This document shows positions 8,101 through 17,196 of a stretch of 64,000 nt of DNA, in pieces. Origin of the DNA: DAOMNO01 sp035443885 (GTDB taxonomy: Bacteria; Planctomycetota; Phycisphaerae; Phycisphaerales; SM1A02). The position numbers and the translations under genes are program-made. Below the pieces are notes generated by a model. It had not been told where the DNA came from, made no database searches, and saw nothing but the letters and a program-made list of their open reading frames with translations. Where the stretch lies: positions 1-64,000 of the forward strand of contig DAOMNO010000001.1 in assembly GCA_035443885.1 (NCBI GenBank), written 5' to 3'. Position 1 is the first letter of the stretch. The number at the start of each line of letters is the position of its first letter.

Positions 8101-10218
8101 CTGTGGCGCAGCGCGCAAACCTGTTTCAGGAAGGGACATCCGCGTTCGAATCTTGCGATCGATACCCGTCAACCCCATCTCCACCAGCGCGCGGCCGCGA
8201 TCAGAGATGGACTTGAGATGTGCCTCGACAAACTCGTGGACTTCCTTTTCGCACTTCGCGATCGCTTCCGGATCGGTCGATGTCGCAGCCGCAGGCGCGC
8301 CGGGAAGAACGGCGCTCAATCGAGCTCCTGCTTCCGGGCTGCATAGCACGACAGCCCACCATGGTCGCTCAACAGCCACAGGTGCAGGCGCCACAACAGG
8401 GGCGGGTTCGGGTGTTGGGGTCGGGGCCGGCCCAACAATCTCCGGAGCGGGGCGATTCAGCAGAAGCGTGATCACAACGCCGAGCAGCACAAATCCCAGA
8501 ACTGCCGCAGCGGCGATCACCATGTTCCGCTTCGGCAAGCGCACGCTCTTCAGGCGATCAACCGTGCGAATCAGTTCATCCAGCGCGATCGGCGTCGCTT
8601 CCGGTCCGAGCAACTTGCAGCAGAGGTCCCGCCACGCCTTGCCATGCCGACCGAGACGCTTCCACTCTGCGGAATCCGCAGGTAGTTCCTTGCCATTCCA
8701 CTCTCGGTGAAGGACCAGCGTATGAATAAGCCTGCCGAGATCACGCAGATCGCGCCGATCTCCCGGATCGTTCGGCGCAGCGGTAACCGCGGCAAGCTGT
8801 GATTCAGGCAACGGGTCCGTAAGTGCGATTGCCGCCGTCGCGAGATCATCGCCTTCACCGATCAGCACATTTGAAGGCTTGATGTTCCCATGCGCTCGCT
8901 TGCACGCCGCATTGATGGCGCGTACGCCACATGCAGCGCTGAGGATGATGTTGCGTAGTTCCGCAGCGTCCAATCGCTGACGGGATTGAAACAAATCCGC
9001 TGCGGAACGTTGATACCGATCCGTAACCCAGTACGCCGCCGTCGAAGCACGACCAGACGCGTACACCGGCGCCCATGTGCGTGGGTCTTGAGCGGCGGCT
9101 TTCTTCTGAACGCCAACCCCCTGCAGAAACTCTCTGCATTTCGCACTAGCCTGCTCCGATCCGAGGATCATCGACGAAGGCTCAATGATCTTCGCCACCG
9201 TCGGTTCAGCACCCTCGGATCGCGCGGAACGAACCAGACACAATGCAGCGGAAGGCCCGCGATGCAGCTCTTGAATGACCTGATAATCGCCAAAGCGGGC
9301 ATGAACAAGACCGCCGCCCTTCTCGTGCTCAGCGATCGCCTTCTCAACTTCTTCAACCGCGATGGCGATGTCGTTCAGCCGATCATCCGGCGACTTCTCC
9401 AGACAACTTGCCAGCAATTTTCGAACTCGTTCAGGCGTTGTGGGCGGTAACCGTTCCCAATCGGGATCGGTGCTGAGCGTGGCGACAATCACATCTGTCG
9501 TCGTCTCACCCGCAAAGACATGCGAGCCGGAGAGACATTTATACATGATGCAACCGAATGCCCAGATATCCGTTCGCTTGTCAACGGGTTTGCCTCTCGC
9601 CTGTTCAGGACTCATGTACCCCGCGGTCCCCATCACGCGGCCCGGCATGGTTGCAAGCGAGGCCGTTTGGAAGTCCGTCGTCGATGCGTTGCCAAACGCG
9701 GAGCTGCGTTCCGTTTCGCGCGTGGAAAGACCGAAGTCGAGCACCTTGACGTGCCCATCGGCAGTCACCATGACGTTACCAGGCTTGATATCGCGGTGGA
9801 TGATGCCCTTGCTGTGTGCAGCGGCAATGGCGCGCCCGATCTGCAGGCAGAGCCGCAGAGCTTCTTTCACGGTCATTGGCCCGCGCGTCAGCAGGTCCGC
9901 GAGATTCTGCCCTTCTACATACTCAAGCACCAATAGTCGCGCGCCGGTGGGTGTCTGATCGACGCTGAAGATTGACGCGATGTTGGTGTGGTTCAGCGAC
10001 GCCAGCACGCGAGCCTCGCGCTCAAACCGGCCGAGGCGATCCTTATCCCGCTCAAGTGTTTCCGGCAGCACCTTGATGGCAACCAGCCGATCCAGCTTCG
10101 GATCGCGCGCAAGATAGACCACGCCCATGCCGCCGCGACCGAGTTCGCGCACGACAACGTACTGCCCGAGATGAGTCGGAAGCGGTTCGCCGGGTTGCGA
10201 GGGTGGTTCGAGGTCCAT
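5191..10218 (-). CDS. Giant Ser/Thr kinase fused to pseudokinase, TM segment and FGE-like domain
   Basis: A 1675-aa protein. The first domain (about 18-290) is a complete Hanks-type kinase with glycine loop GRGGMG (28-33), catalytic Lys in VAIK (49), HRDIKPGN (141-148) and DFG (161-163). A second kinase-like domain (about 310-550) keeps a VAK lysine but has HGNIKPSN in place of HRDIKPxN and no DFG, so it looks like a pseudokinase. A single membrane segment follows (VIAAAAVLGFVLLGVVITLL, about 570-595), then a Pro-rich linker, about 750 residues of charged helical sequence likely to form coiled coils, and a C-terminal FGE/SUMF1-like part with YVVWRWNAAQAM and DLIGNVAEFVLSD. The kinase should face the cytosol and the C-terminal part the periplasm. 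Neighbours suggest a signalling role tied to the TagH-like protein. Confidence 0.85.
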   Translation of the reverse strand: MDLEPPSQPGEPLPTHLGQYVVVRELGRGGMGVVYLARDPKLDRLVAIKVLPETLERDKDRLGRFEREARVLASLNHTNIASIFSVDQTPTGARLLVLEYVEGQNLADLLTRGPMTVKEALRLCLQIGRAIAAAHSKGIIHRDIKPGNVMVTADGHVKVLDFGLSTRETERSSAFGNASTTDFQTASLATMPGRVMGTAGYMSPEQARGKPVDKRTDIWAFGCIMYKCLSGSHVFAGETTTDVIVATLSTDPDWERLPPTTPERVRKLLASCLEKSPDDRLNDIAIAVEEVEKAIAEHEKGGGLVHARFGDYQVIQELHRGPSAALCLVRSARSEGAEPTVAKIIEPSSMILGSEQASAKCREFLQGVGVQKKAAAQDPRTWAPVYASGRASTAAYWVTDRYQRSAADLFQSRQRLDAAELRNIILSAACGVRAINAACKRAHGNIKPSNVLIGEGDDLATAAIALTDPLPESQLAAVTAAPNDPGDRRDLRDLGRLIHTLVLHREWNGKELPADSAEWKRLGRHGKAWRDLCCKLLGPEATPIALDELIRTVDRLKSVRLPKRNMVIAAAAVLGFVLLGVVITLLLNRPAPEIVGPAPTPTPEPAPVVAPAPVAVERPWWAVVLCSPEAGARLSAVLPGAPAAATSTDPEAIAKCEKEVHEFVEAHLKSISDRGRALVEMGLTGIDRKIRTRMSLPETGLRAAPQGDVDAVGIVISALQQTHQLDVELAKIQQDMDSLRQSAAELLAAAKDIAPSSAPEQDQFLAGFMHIALRIINEQDDLAGIEYQIDFSKRAAENVLQIVKSHWKDIDHAWMRQQSPLYQHHQVMEGDSFASIYGEWEEELPKDEYKLLPPEQDPTQAVVGIAERLQSAMQAYSAECDRALSSMRAMEFDDLQRRVAAFQDRGWDRTREGKREIELAMTTLDQRSQRYIESLDNARRSCTGDCEAMLADLLTRELQGLADSTVVQRVWEQGKAAIVADEEDCRARFDLVSDLRNFLQECIATYAPVKIPQRWQADPARSNTIRTFSRTRHEALLDGLLRDMTTAGLADDTLRDERNRLEQAFAAWREAAERVLGDMAEAEDRLNDCYSLHEALPGQESIHQIHSRWRAEAALDEVRPIVNDIIERIEALEAMPSDRAGLVAIVMNASDRGERRLSAWRSLATVEPMHVDALEQELHATAAIREQVLPGVNTNRAHAISRELDQHLVNRWREHAYAGPDGLARAAHVQDRYGIQEGDLEAPLQFSLRLFRFRESVRALEDDEDKLREATGEFRTWLSLRESNLTDAARVLLAKLEVLLSDEEPGTDWTQIGPGRLGWQADPRDDGELIVFTPPATAAWNLSMPLVFRRVGSAADGAEDMYLCTTELPVGVFIDAVNEATRRGELAWSDIRNLMRGTENRQGYVVWRWNAAQAMELATQWTEVAQQYAPQIVIEPPVARHPMQYVSAAASRRFAELFGCSLPSFSHWMDAYNQNAASARSSANLRDAAWQTQDQFRHDGGDLNRATRLAHTVSVFQTQGLEGNPNAIWTRAMLALDGGDFDDGSLFFRPVAPSAGMETEFRDLIGNVAEFVLSDLPAGADPASARIMVIGASALSNPAMHSMDRTPIEIASFLADGTSLRPRETVEQREQRVAMLTYSDVGVRLALRAGAVQASFLVRLKDALRNVDYTLVRND

Positions 10219-10326
10219 GAAGAAAGCGGGCGGCCTTGCCGGGTGTTGATTGTGGTATCTATCTGCCGTCTCTCAGAGCGTTCCCATTGATTGCAGCGCG
10301 AGCCGGTCTGCCCAGTTTATCATCTC

Positions 10327-12333
10327 TCATCGCACAATCCGTGGGTTGCGCTCAACCATTTCAGCCATAAACTGCCGGACGACCGAATGGACCTCTCGGT
10401 TGGCGCTCCAATCGACAAGGAGAAGGCTACGGGTTTGGACGAGAAGCGACTTGAGGTCCGCAAGTAAACGCTCGAACACTCGATGCGCCCCGCCGGGGCG
10501 TGCGTCGCCTGCGTCGCGGCATGTGGAGTCCGGCCCGACGCCGGGGATCGTACGGACAATCATCGCCAAGGCGTCCCACCAGAGTTCGCGTGGCACGATG
10601 TCAAACCCCTCTTCAGGGGGAACCTCTTCATTCCATAAACGATGTGGGCCGAGGGCTTCAAGCCACCGCGCATCCCGATCGAAAATGCTCATGATTCGCA
10701 GCGACAGCCCAACAGATTCATCGTGAGTCAATGCCGCCTGCCGGGCGAGTGAGTGCACTTCATCCAGTGCCAGGGGCAACGTTCGGCCCTGAGGCCCGCC
10801 ACCGACGAGCAACGTTCGTACTGCAAGCACACCCAGCGCGTACAAATCGCAAGGCGTTGAGAGGTTCTGTATGAGATCAAACTCGACTTCTCTTCCCGGA
10901 TTGCGTTCGTCAATCTGCCGCAACATGTCGCTGCTCATTCGCTGCGGCAAACTGCGGAATCGCCACTCCCCATCGGCCATCGCCGATTCTCTTTCTAGGC
11001 TAACATGCAGATCAAGCCGCCCGTTCGAAATCGGCATCCTGATCCACAACAAGTCCGTAGGCGAAGCGTTCAAACGATCACTGGTTGTGATTGTTCCTTC
11101 AACAACCGCGGCATCATCACCATCGTCGATGACCTGCCGCACGCGCACAATCGCGCGACCGCGCATCGCCTGATTGCTGAGCATGGGATGGTAGATGCAT
11201 CTCGGCGCACCGCTGCCTCGCATGAATCGGTCCGGCCCACCCGACGCCGTACGGCGCGCTGTGGACGAACCAAGCGGCAGCGCGATGCCGTGGCAGACAT
11301 CGACCAGCGAGACGCGAGCGGTCCAGAAATGCGGCAGCGCATAACCGCCTTCCGCAAGGCTGACGCGAAAACTCTCATCTGTCAGATCGAGCATTGGTGT
11401 CTGTGTCTCACGAACCAAACGATGAACCGACGCAACGGCATCCGCCAGAAGTCGAAGTTTCAGATGAAACGTTTCGAGCAATCGACCTTCGCGACCGCTA
11501 CGACCAAGGAACAGCCTGCCGAAATCTTCAAGATGATCCGTAGGTGCGTGGCTTGCTTCGACGTACTTGAGATCAGGCGCGGACACATCAGGCCCGCCGC
11601 TGAGAAGTTCCTGAAACGCAGCATACGACAGCGGTTGGTGCGGCCTCACCATGATGAATCCCGCGCCGATGTTCAGCGGGATCAACTCCTTCACATTCGG
11701 CACAATCTTCGCCAGTTCAGCCGTGCGCTCATTCGTTGGCGCACCTGCCGTAACCGGAGCGAACTGCGATTTCTCACCCAGCGAGGCGAGATGCAGATAT
11801 CGATGCAGTGAATCGCTGTATGTCGGCAGCCCCGCGGCGGCAAGACGCTGATCGTCTTCACACAGTGTCCACGCGCCGCCAGTTCCATCGACAGGGTGCA
11901 CCACCATCCCGCCAGCGGCATCAATCCACGACGGTGCGGGGTGAAGCGTCTCCCAGCCAGTCCGCCAAACGGATGTCGCACTCATCTGCTCCAAGGCGCG
12001 CACACGCCGGCGCCATTGTTGATCGAGCGTACGGTTTGTCAGCGACTCCCACGCGCCGGTGAGCATCCCCGACGACTCCGCAAGGCCGGACGCATTCTGC
12101 ACCCAGAGTTCCACCCATTGATGCACGAAGCCGCCCGCATCAGTTACGCAGCCGAGCACAACATGCGTATCCAGCGAGCATCGCAGGACAAAGAGCTTGC
12201 CGCTGCCTTTGGACCGTTGATCGAGCCGCACCACAGCGCATAGCCGAAGCGGAGCGGATTGATCCGCATGAATCGGAATCGCCACGCACCCCGACGGAAT
12301 GCCCGTGCCCTGAATTTTGGCGAGACTCGTCAT
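10327..12333 (-). CDS. Unrecognised 668-aa protein with kinase-like remnants
   Basis: A cytosolic-looking protein with no signal peptide or membrane segment. I do not recognise a full family. Around residues 500-540 a stretch reading STPCDLYALGVLAVRTLLVG resembles kinase subdomain IX (the usual D-x-x-ALGV-LLYELLTG), and the part around 290-330 (LKLRLLADAVASVHRLV) resembles the helix E region, but no HRD or DFG motif is visible. It may be a strongly diverged pseudokinase. It ends 108 bases before the start of the giant kinase on the same strand and probably belongs to the same transcription unit. Confidence 0.5.
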   Translation of the reverse strand: MTSLAKIQGTGIPSGCVAIPIHADQSAPLRLCAVVRLDQRSKGSGKLFVLRCSLDTHVVLGCVTDAGGFVHQWVELWVQNASGLAESSGMLTGAWESLTNRTLDQQWRRRVRALEQMSATSVWRTGWETLHPAPSWIDAAGGMVVHPVDGTGGAWTLCEDDQRLAAAGLPTYSDSLHRYLHLASLGEKSQFAPVTAGAPTNERTAELAKIVPNVKELIPLNIGAGFIMVRPHQPLSYAAFQELLSGGPDVSAPDLKYVEASHAPTDHLEDFGRLFLGRSGREGRLLETFHLKLRLLADAVASVHRLVRETQTPMLDLTDESFRVSLAEGGYALPHFWTARVSLVDVCHGIALPLGSSTARRTASGGPDRFMRGSGAPRCIYHPMLSNQAMRGRAIVRVRQVIDDGDDAAVVEGTITTSDRLNASPTDLLWIRMPISNGRLDLHVSLERESAMADGEWRFRSLPQRMSSDMLRQIDERNPGREVEFDLIQNLSTPCDLYALGVLAVRTLLVGGGPQGRTLPLALDEVHSLARQAALTHDESVGLSLRIMSIFDRDARWLEALGPHRLWNEEVPPEEGFDIVPRELWWDALAMIVRTIPGVGPDSTCRDAGDARPGGAHRVFERLLADLKSLLVQTRSLLLVDWSANREVHSVVRQFMAEMVERNPRIVR

Positions 12334-12619
12334 CCCACATTCTCATGCCGCTGCATCAGCCCGCCCGACGCACGTCAGGCTTCAACTCGTTCCGTGAGCC
12401 GACCGTGGACAACCCGAATCCAGTGTAACGAGGAACCAGACGGATCGGGATATCGGAATTGCACCGTATCAAAGAGTTTTGGCTCTCTTTGCAGTCGGAT
12501 GTTGCAATTGAAAGTTCGCTGCGTACAGTTCCTGCTTTCCACGCCTGGGAGCCAAGCCTACGTCGCGCCTGCTGCCCAAGTCCGTCATTTGCTTTCGCGA
12601 AGGTTATTCTGCGCGTACC

Positions 12620-14293
12620 GTGCTGAGCGACCTTGCAGCAGGCAGCACGGTCGGCATCATCGCCCTGCCTTTGGCGATGGCGTTCGGCATTGCGTCGATC
12701 CCAGAAAGTGTGGCAGCGGAAGCAGGCATTTCACCCCCTGCCGTCGGCCTGTTCACGGCGGTGGTCGCGGGCTTTCTCATCTCGCTGCTGGGCGGCAGTC
12801 GCGTACAGATCGGCGGCCCAACCGGGGCGTTCGTGGTCATCGTCTATGCGGTGGCTGCCAAGCACGGCTACCAGGGTTTGATTACCGCCACCGCGATGGC
12901 AGGCCTCATCATCATCCTGATGGGCCTCTTCCGCTTCGGCGCGATGATCAAATTCATCCCCTATCCAGTTACAACGGGATTCACAAGCGGCATTGCCGTC
13001 ATCATCGCAGCCGCGCAGCTCAAGGATTTCTTCGGTCTTGAACTGGCGGAAGTGCCTGCGGAGTTCGTCCCGAAAATGCAAGCGCTCGCGGCGCATGCGT
13101 CAACATGGAACCCTGCAACGTTGGGCGTAGCCGTCGGTTCACTCGCGATGCTCATCGTGCTTCGTCGCTTTGTGCCGCGCGTTCCCGGCGCAATCGTCGT
13201 GGTGATCGGCGCGGGCTTCATCGTGTGGGCATTCAAACTGCCTGTTGAGACGATCAGCAGCCGCTTCGGCGAGATTCCTCGCACATTGCCCGTGCCTTCA
13301 CTCCCGTCGTTCAGCTTCGATCTGGCCGTCAAGCTGCTTCCCGCAGCATTCACCATCGCCATACTTGCGTCCATCGAATCGCTACTTTCTGCTGTGGTTG
13401 CGGACGGTATGACAGGCAGGCGACACAAGGCGGATTGCGAACTTGTCGCCCAAGGGGTGGCCAACATCGGCTCCGCGCTCGTCGGCGGCATCCCCGCCAC
13501 CGGCGCGATCGCCCGCACTGTGGCGAATATCAAAAACGGTGGGCGAACACCGCTAGCGGGGATGATCCACGCCATCACGCTACTGGGGGTGATGGCTCTC
13601 TTTGCACCGCTGGCGGGGCACATTCCGCTTGCAACGCTCGCTGCGGTGCTGCTCATGGTGGCGTGGAACATGAGCGAACTTGACCACTTCCGTTCACTCT
13701 TACGCGCACCGGGCAGCGATGTGCTTGTGCTGCTGCTCACGTTCGGCCTCACTGTGTTCACCGATCTCACCATTGCCGTGGGTGTCGGCGTCGTCATGGC
13801 ATCCATGCTCTTCATGAAGCGCATGGCAGATGTTTCCAACATCAGCGCCATCACGCGAGAACTGAACAACGGCGACGACGAGCCGGAGAACGGGGACGAT
13901 CCGGATTCCATCTCGAATCGACAGGTGCCGGATGACGTTGAGGTATATGAGATCAACGGACCGTTCTTCTTCGGCGTGGCGGACCGGCTGCAGGATACGT
14001 TGCGCAGCATTGAACGGCCGCCGCTTGTGTTCATCCTGCGTATGCGACGGGTGCCTGCGATCGACGCCACAGGCCTGCACGCTCTCGAAGAGTTCGTCCA
14101 CAAATGCCGCAGACAGGGAACGATTCTGCTGCTTTCAGGCGTGAGCGCGGACCTGCTTCGCACGTTCAGGAAGGTCGGCTTTGACGCCGTCATTGGACTG
14201 GAGAATGTGTATGGTCATATCGATCAGGCTTTGGCACGGGCGCGAGAACTCTCCAAACCCTTGGAGTACGAGCGGGATAGACATCCAGATTGA
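12620..14293 (+). CDS. SulP-family inorganic anion (sulfate) permease with STAS domain
   Basis: An inner-membrane transporter of the SLC26/SulP class, probably for sulfate or bicarbonate. About 11-12 membrane segments fill residues 5-400, including the conserved opening STVGIIALPLAMAFGIAS and the GGPTGAF and PATGAIARTVANI motifs. A linker rich in Asp/Glu leads to a C-terminal STAS domain (about 430-545) with IDATG in the loop that is often phosphorylated in anti-sigma antagonists. The annotated start is the GTG at 12620, but family-like sequence continues upstream in frame (LLPKSVICFREGYSARTV, from 12569) to a stop at 12509 without any ATG, GTG or TTG. The true start may be CTG or ATT, or the region holds an error. 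It is followed by a PAP phosphatase and a second anion permease. Confidence 0.88.
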   Translation: MLSDLAAGSTVGIIALPLAMAFGIASIPESVAAEAGISPPAVGLFTAVVAGFLISLLGGSRVQIGGPTGAFVVIVYAVAAKHGYQGLITATAMAGLIIILMGLFRFGAMIKFIPYPVTTGFTSGIAVIIAAAQLKDFFGLELAEVPAEFVPKMQALAAHASTWNPATLGVAVGSLAMLIVLRRFVPRVPGAIVVVIGAGFIVWAFKLPVETISSRFGEIPRTLPVPSLPSFSFDLAVKLLPAAFTIAILASIESLLSAVVADGMTGRRHKADCELVAQGVANIGSALVGGIPATGAIARTVANIKNGGRTPLAGMIHAITLLGVMALFAPLAGHIPLATLAAVLLMVAWNMSELDHFRSLLRAPGSDVLVLLLTFGLTVFTDLTIAVGVGVVMASMLFMKRMADVSNISAITRELNNGDDEPENGDDPDSISNRQVPDDVEVYEINGPFFFGVADRLQDTLRSIERPPLVFILRMRRVPAIDATGLHALEEFVHKCRRQGTILLLSGVSADLLRTFRKVGFDAVIGLENVYGHIDQALARARELSKPLEYERDRHPD

Positions 14294-14356
14294 TGGCGGG
14301 GTGAGCAGGCGATCAGTGCGGTTGGACCGTACAATTCGCCGAAGAGTAGTCTCAGT

Positions 14357-15409
14357 ATGAAAACCCCACTCCGTGTTGCGATCGACGCCGTCGCCGATGC
14401 CTGCCGCCTCTGCCGCTCGCTACAGGCGAATCTGGAGCGGCTGAACCATGCGCTGAAGGACGATCGCAGCCCTGTAACGGTGGCGGATTTCGCAGTACAA
14501 GCGCTCATTCAGCTTCGACTTTCAATGGAAGAAGATCGCCCGCTGATCGTCGGCGAGGAAAGCGCAAAGGACTTGCACCAAGGCAAGGTGGGCAATGTCG
14601 ATGCCGACGCACTGCGCGATGCTGTTGTGGAAGCAGTCCGCACATGGCGAGAAGGCATCACTGAAGACGAAGTGCTGAGCGCGGTCGGGGCTTGTGATTA
14701 CGACCCCGGCGACAGCAGCAGCGAAGGGTACTGGACGCTCGACCCGATCGACGGCACAAAAGGCTTCCTGCGCGGCCAGCAGTACGCCATCGCCCTCGCT
14801 CGCATTGAACGGGGCCAGGTTGTTCTCGGCGTCATGGGATGCCCGAATCTCTCCATCCAACACGCACATGATGTCGCCAAGCCTGACCCATTGAATTGCG
14901 GCACGATCTATGCGGCCACGCTTGGCGGCGGCGCATGGGAACTGCGAGGCGACAAGCCTCATGAACTGCCCAATCGCATTGCGGCGGCACGTTCAGGGCA
15001 CGGGGCAATACGCGTGTGCGAATCTGTTGAAGCAGCACACAGTAAACAGGATGAGACACAGCGCATCATCGCCCACCTCAACGGCGGCGCAGCGCCTGCG
15101 TCGCCACTCCGGCTCGACAGCCAGTGCAAGTACGCTGTGGTCGCTCGCGGTCAGGCGGATGCATACCTTCGCATACCGACGATCCGTACCGATGGCAGCA
15201 GCTATCTTGAGAAAATCTGGGATCACGCTGCGGGAAGTCTGATCGCGACCGAAGCAGGCGCGATGGTTTCAGACGCGGACGGCAAGCCGCTGGATTTCTC
15301 ACTTGGCCGTACGCTGAAGGCGAATCGAGGCATCGTGTGCGCCGCGCCGCATGTGCATGGACAAATCATCGAGGCCCGCCGTGCTGTACTGTTGGAGAAT
15401 GCTCGATGA
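14357..15409 (+). CDS. 3'(2'),5'-bisphosphate nucleotidase, HAL2/CysQ-like
   Basis: A 350-aa member of the inositol-monophosphatase superfamily. Metal-binding motifs are present: VGEES (about 55-60), WTLDPIDGTKGF (about 125-136) and, near the end, IWDHAAGSLIATEAG. The DPIDGTKGF signature is typical of enzymes that hydrolyse 3'-phosphoadenosine 5'-phosphate (PAP), the by-product of PAPS use in sulfate assimilation. The length and ESAK/DGTKGF pattern are closer to plant and yeast HAL2 than to the shorter E. coli CysQ (about 250 aa). It lies between two anion permeases and its TGA overlaps the ATG of the next gene (ATGA), which supports a sulfate-linked operon. Confidence 0.85.
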   Translation: MKTPLRVAIDAVADACRLCRSLQANLERLNHALKDDRSPVTVADFAVQALIQLRLSMEEDRPLIVGEESAKDLHQGKVGNVDADALRDAVVEAVRTWREGITEDEVLSAVGACDYDPGDSSSEGYWTLDPIDGTKGFLRGQQYAIALARIERGQVVLGVMGCPNLSIQHAHDVAKPDPLNCGTIYAATLGGGAWELRGDKPHELPNRIAAARSGHGAIRVCESVEAAHSKQDETQRIIAHLNGGAAPASPLRLDSQCKYAVVARGQADAYLRIPTIRTDGSSYLEKIWDHAAGSLIATEAGAMVSDADGKPLDFSLGRTLKANRGIVCAAPHVHGQIIEARRAVLLENAR

Positions 15410-17196
15410 CATGGGAAGCATGGGTGACGATCCTCGTGATCGTGCTGATGATTCTCGCACTGGCGCGAAATTGGGCTGGGCCGGATGTCATCGTGCTGGG
15501 GGCACTCGCGCTGCTCATGACGATCGCCTCCCTCGCTCGCACGGAGCTTTTGCCATCGCCCGCCACTGCGGTTCGTGGTTTCGGCAATGAAGGGCTGATT
15601 ACGGTCGCTGTGCTCTACGTCGTTACGTCGGGGTTGATACGCACGGGGGCGATGAACCTTGCGGCGACAACGCTTATGGGGCGGCCACGCTCCACGGTGA
15701 GTGCCCAGGCTCGCATGATGTTGCCCGTTGCAGGCCTTTCGTCGTTTCTCAACAACACGCCGGTGGTGGCGATGTTCATGCCCGTTGTCAATGACTGGTG
15801 CAAAAAGTTTTCACTCAGTCCATCCAAACTCTTTCTGCCTCTGAGCTATGCAGCCATCGCAGGCGGCACCTGCACGCTCATCGGGACGAGTACGAATCTG
15901 GTTGTGTACGGCATGTTGGGCGACACAACGAAAGGCCGAATCGGGCTGTTCACAATTGCAGCGGTCGGCCTGCCAGTGGCTGCAATTGTCTTCCTGTATG
16001 TCCTGCTTGCTTCGAAGAAACTGCTGCCGGATCGCACCCCTCCCCGTGCTGTCATTGACGACCCAAGGCGGTACACGGTGGAGATGATGGTGGAAACGGG
16101 CAGCGCGGTGGACGGCAAGACGATTGAGCAGGCGGGCCTGCGTAATCTGCCCGGCGCCTATCTGATGGAAATCGAACGCGCGGGCGAGCGCATCGTCGCG
16201 GTCGGCCCGGAAGAAGTCCTCAAGGGCGGCGATCGCCTCATCTTCGTCGGCATCATCGAGTCCGTTGTTGACTTGCAGAAGATTCGCGGCCTGACTCCTG
16301 CTGCGGATCAGGTCTTCAAACTCAGCGACCCACGACTGAATCGCATGCTGGTGGAAGCTGTCGTCAGCGACTCCTGCCCGCTTGTAGGCAAGACGATTCG
16401 CGAGGGGCGTTTTCGCACGGTGTATAACGCTGTCGTCATCGCGGTGCATCGCAATGGACAGATTCTCAAAAACACAAAGATCGGTGACATCGTGCTGCGC
16501 ACGGGCGATACGCTGCTTATCGAAACGCATCCGCGGTTTATCGATCAGCAGCGAGACAGCCGCGATTTCTTCCTGATATCCGCTGTGGCAGAATCGCAGC
16601 CGATGCGCCACGATCGCGCGTGGATCGCGCTGGGCATTCTCGTTGCCATGATTGTGGCAGCAGCGACGAATGTGCTGTCGATCCTGAACGCGGCCTTTCT
16701 CGCTGCGGGACTGATGGTGCTGACGCGCTGCGCCACAGCGGGCGAAGCCAGACGAAGTATTGAATGGCGCGTGCTGCTGGTCATCGGTGCGGCGTTGGGT
16801 ATTGGCGAGGCTATGGCTCTCAGCGGCGCGGCGGAAGCAATCGCGACAAATCTCATTGATCTGGTCGGCCGCCATCCGTGGCTTGTGCTGTTGATGGTCT
16901 ATGCCGTTACAACGACATTCACCGAACTCATCACCAACAACGCAGCGGCGGTGCTGATGGTGCCCATCGCGAAAGCCGCTGCGATGGAGATGAACGTTGA
17001 CGTGCTGCCTTTTGTTATGGCCATCATGGTGGCGGCATCAGCCAGCTTTGCGACGCCAATCGGCTATCAGACGAACCTGATGGTGTACGGCCCCGGCGGC
17101 TATCGCTTCAGCGACTATCTTCGCTTCGGTCTTCCGCTCAATCTGCTGGTCATGGCCATCGCGGTAACACTGACGCCTCTGGTGTGGTCGTTTTGA
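15406..17196 (+). CDS. SLC13-family permease with two TrkA-C domains
   Basis: A 597-aa inner-membrane carrier, probably for sulfate or dicarboxylate. I chose the ATG at 15406 because it overlaps the preceding TGA (ATGA) and begins directly with the first membrane helix (VTILVIVLMILALA). N- and C-terminal membrane halves each carry the family's paired re-entrant motifs: SSFLNNTPVVAMFMPV with GGTCTLIGTSTNLVVYG, and TELITNNAAAVLMVPIA with FATPIGYQTNLMVYG. Between them, about residues 220-385, lie two RCK_C/TrkA_C regulatory domains. This architecture matches bacterial and algal SLC13 sulfate transporters (SAC1/SLT-like). The PAP phosphatase next door favours sulfate. Confidence 0.88.
   Translation: MTWEAWVTILVIVLMILALARNWAGPDVIVLGALALLMTIASLARTELLPSPATAVRGFGNEGLITVAVLYVVTSGLIRTGAMNLAATTLMGRPRSTVSAQARMMLPVAGLSSFLNNTPVVAMFMPVVNDWCKKFSLSPSKLFLPLSYAAIAGGTCTLIGTSTNLVVYGMLGDTTKGRIGLFTIAAVGLPVAAIVFLYVLLASKKLLPDRTPPRAVIDDPRRYTVEMMVETGSAVDGKTIEQAGLRNLPGAYLMEIERAGERIVAVGPEEVLKGGDRLIFVGIIESVVDLQKIRGLTPAADQVFKLSDPRLNRMLVEAVVSDSCPLVGKTIREGRFRTVYNAVVIAVHRNGQILKNTKIGDIVLRTGDTLLIETHPRFIDQQRDSRDFFLISAVAESQPMRHDRAWIALGILVAMIVAAATNVLSILNAAFLAAGLMVLTRCATAGEARRSIEWRVLLVIGAALGIGEAMALSGAAEAIATNLIDLVGRHPWLVLLMVYAVTTTFTELITNNAAAVLMVPIAKAAAMEMNVDVLPFVMAIMVAASASFATPIGYQTNLMVYGPGGYRFSDYLRFGLPLNLLVMAIAVTLTPLVWSF

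Noticed and set aside
4105..12333. A complete type VI secretion cluster
   Set aside because: Only a TagH-C-like protein and a kinase are seen. No tssB, tssC, tssF, tssG, tssK, tssM, hcp or vgrG gene is in the window.
12961..14193. Minus-strand open frame of 410 codons
   Set aside because: Lies antisense to the SulP permease, which has full family motifs; the antisense translation is low-complexity Ser/Thr/Met-rich.
15811..16875. Minus-strand open frame of 354 codons
   Set aside because: Antisense to the SLC13 permease. Translation is Gln/His/Arg-rich with no recognised motif.
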